A stretch of DNA of 5,736 nucleotides, taken from JAAFIP01 sp043778205. Lineage in GTDB: Bacteria > Pseudomonadota > Gammaproteobacteria > Burkholderiales > Burkholderiaceae_C. Below the pieces are notes generated by a model. It worked only from the letters and a program-made list of their open reading frames with translations, had not been told where the DNA came from and ran no database searches. The stretch is from the NCBI GenBank assembly GCA_043778205.1, contig JAYWGO010000094.1, forward strand, positions 1-5,736. Direction: 5' to 3'. This document shows positions 5,693 through 5,736 of this stretch, piece by piece. The first letter of the stretch is position 1; each line of letters begins with the position of its first letter. Position numbers and translations under genes: made by a program.

Positions 5693-5736
5693 ATAATTGC
5701 TTCCAAGCCAGTCGCCTGCAAATTTGCCAAGAAAGT
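5693..5736. other. Window end, no gene seen
   Basis: The last 44 bases contain a perfect 10-base palindrome, GCAAATTTGC (5718-5727), and nothing that reads as a gene. A minus-strand frame starting with TTG near 5730 runs back through repeat copy 2 into the HNH gene antisense and is not credible. Confidence 0.3.

Noticed and set aside
5539..5730. Minus-strand TTG-initiated frame at the right edge
   Set aside because: It crosses repeat copy 2 and the HNH 3' end, with no ribosome binding site or recognisable product.
1..5736. CRISPR array, tRNA, rRNA, insertion sequence or prophage genes
   Set aside because: No regularly spaced repeats, cloverleaf sequences, transposase motifs or phage genes were seen on either strand.

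Overview
The window looks like chromosomal DNA of a betaproteobacterium in the Burkholderiales, most likely the family Comamonadaceae (Rhodoferax/Limnohabitans-like). The reasons are the moderately high GC coding sequence, the ribF-ileS-lspA gene order, the Comamonadaceae-like wording of IleS and RibF, and a short intergenic repeat (core AATAGCTGCTTGTGCA) that I remember as widespread in that family. The genus is an inference and no database was consulted.

Layout. Positions 1-4830 hold a minus-strand housekeeping operon read right to left: ribF (bifunctional riboflavin kinase/FAD synthetase, 3760-4830), ileS (isoleucyl-tRNA synthetase, 730-3654) and lspA (lipoprotein signal peptidase, 242-730). 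The ileS stop and lspA start overlap by one base (TAATG). ribF and ileS are separated by 105 bp that can form hairpins. About 200 AT-rich bases follow lspA, then a GC-rich hairpin with a U tract (7-43) that probably ends the operon transcript. On the plus strand, diverging from ribF, lies a 185-residue HNH-nuclease-family protein (5067-5624) with a TTG start and a strong GGAGG ribosome binding site. The 236 bp between the two units hold candidate divergent promoters whose -10 boxes overlap, one copy of the dispersed repeat, and a leader hairpin.

Three diverged copies of the repeat occur, all outside coding sequence: after lspA (about 171-222), in the ribF leader (about 4851-4897, inverted) and after the HNH gene (about 5645-5692). 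The HNH gene is therefore bracketed by inverted copies.

The three operon genes do unrelated essential jobs (flavin cofactors, Ile-tRNA charging, lipoprotein maturation), and the grouping is a conserved one in proteobacteria. The HNH protein is the only gene here whose biological role is not known to me. I see no convincing novel multi-gene system. The points most worth a second look are the HNH gene with its bracketing repeats, the divergent promoter arrangement, and an 8-residue insertion with a Pro-to-Arg change at the flavokinase PTxN motif of RibF.
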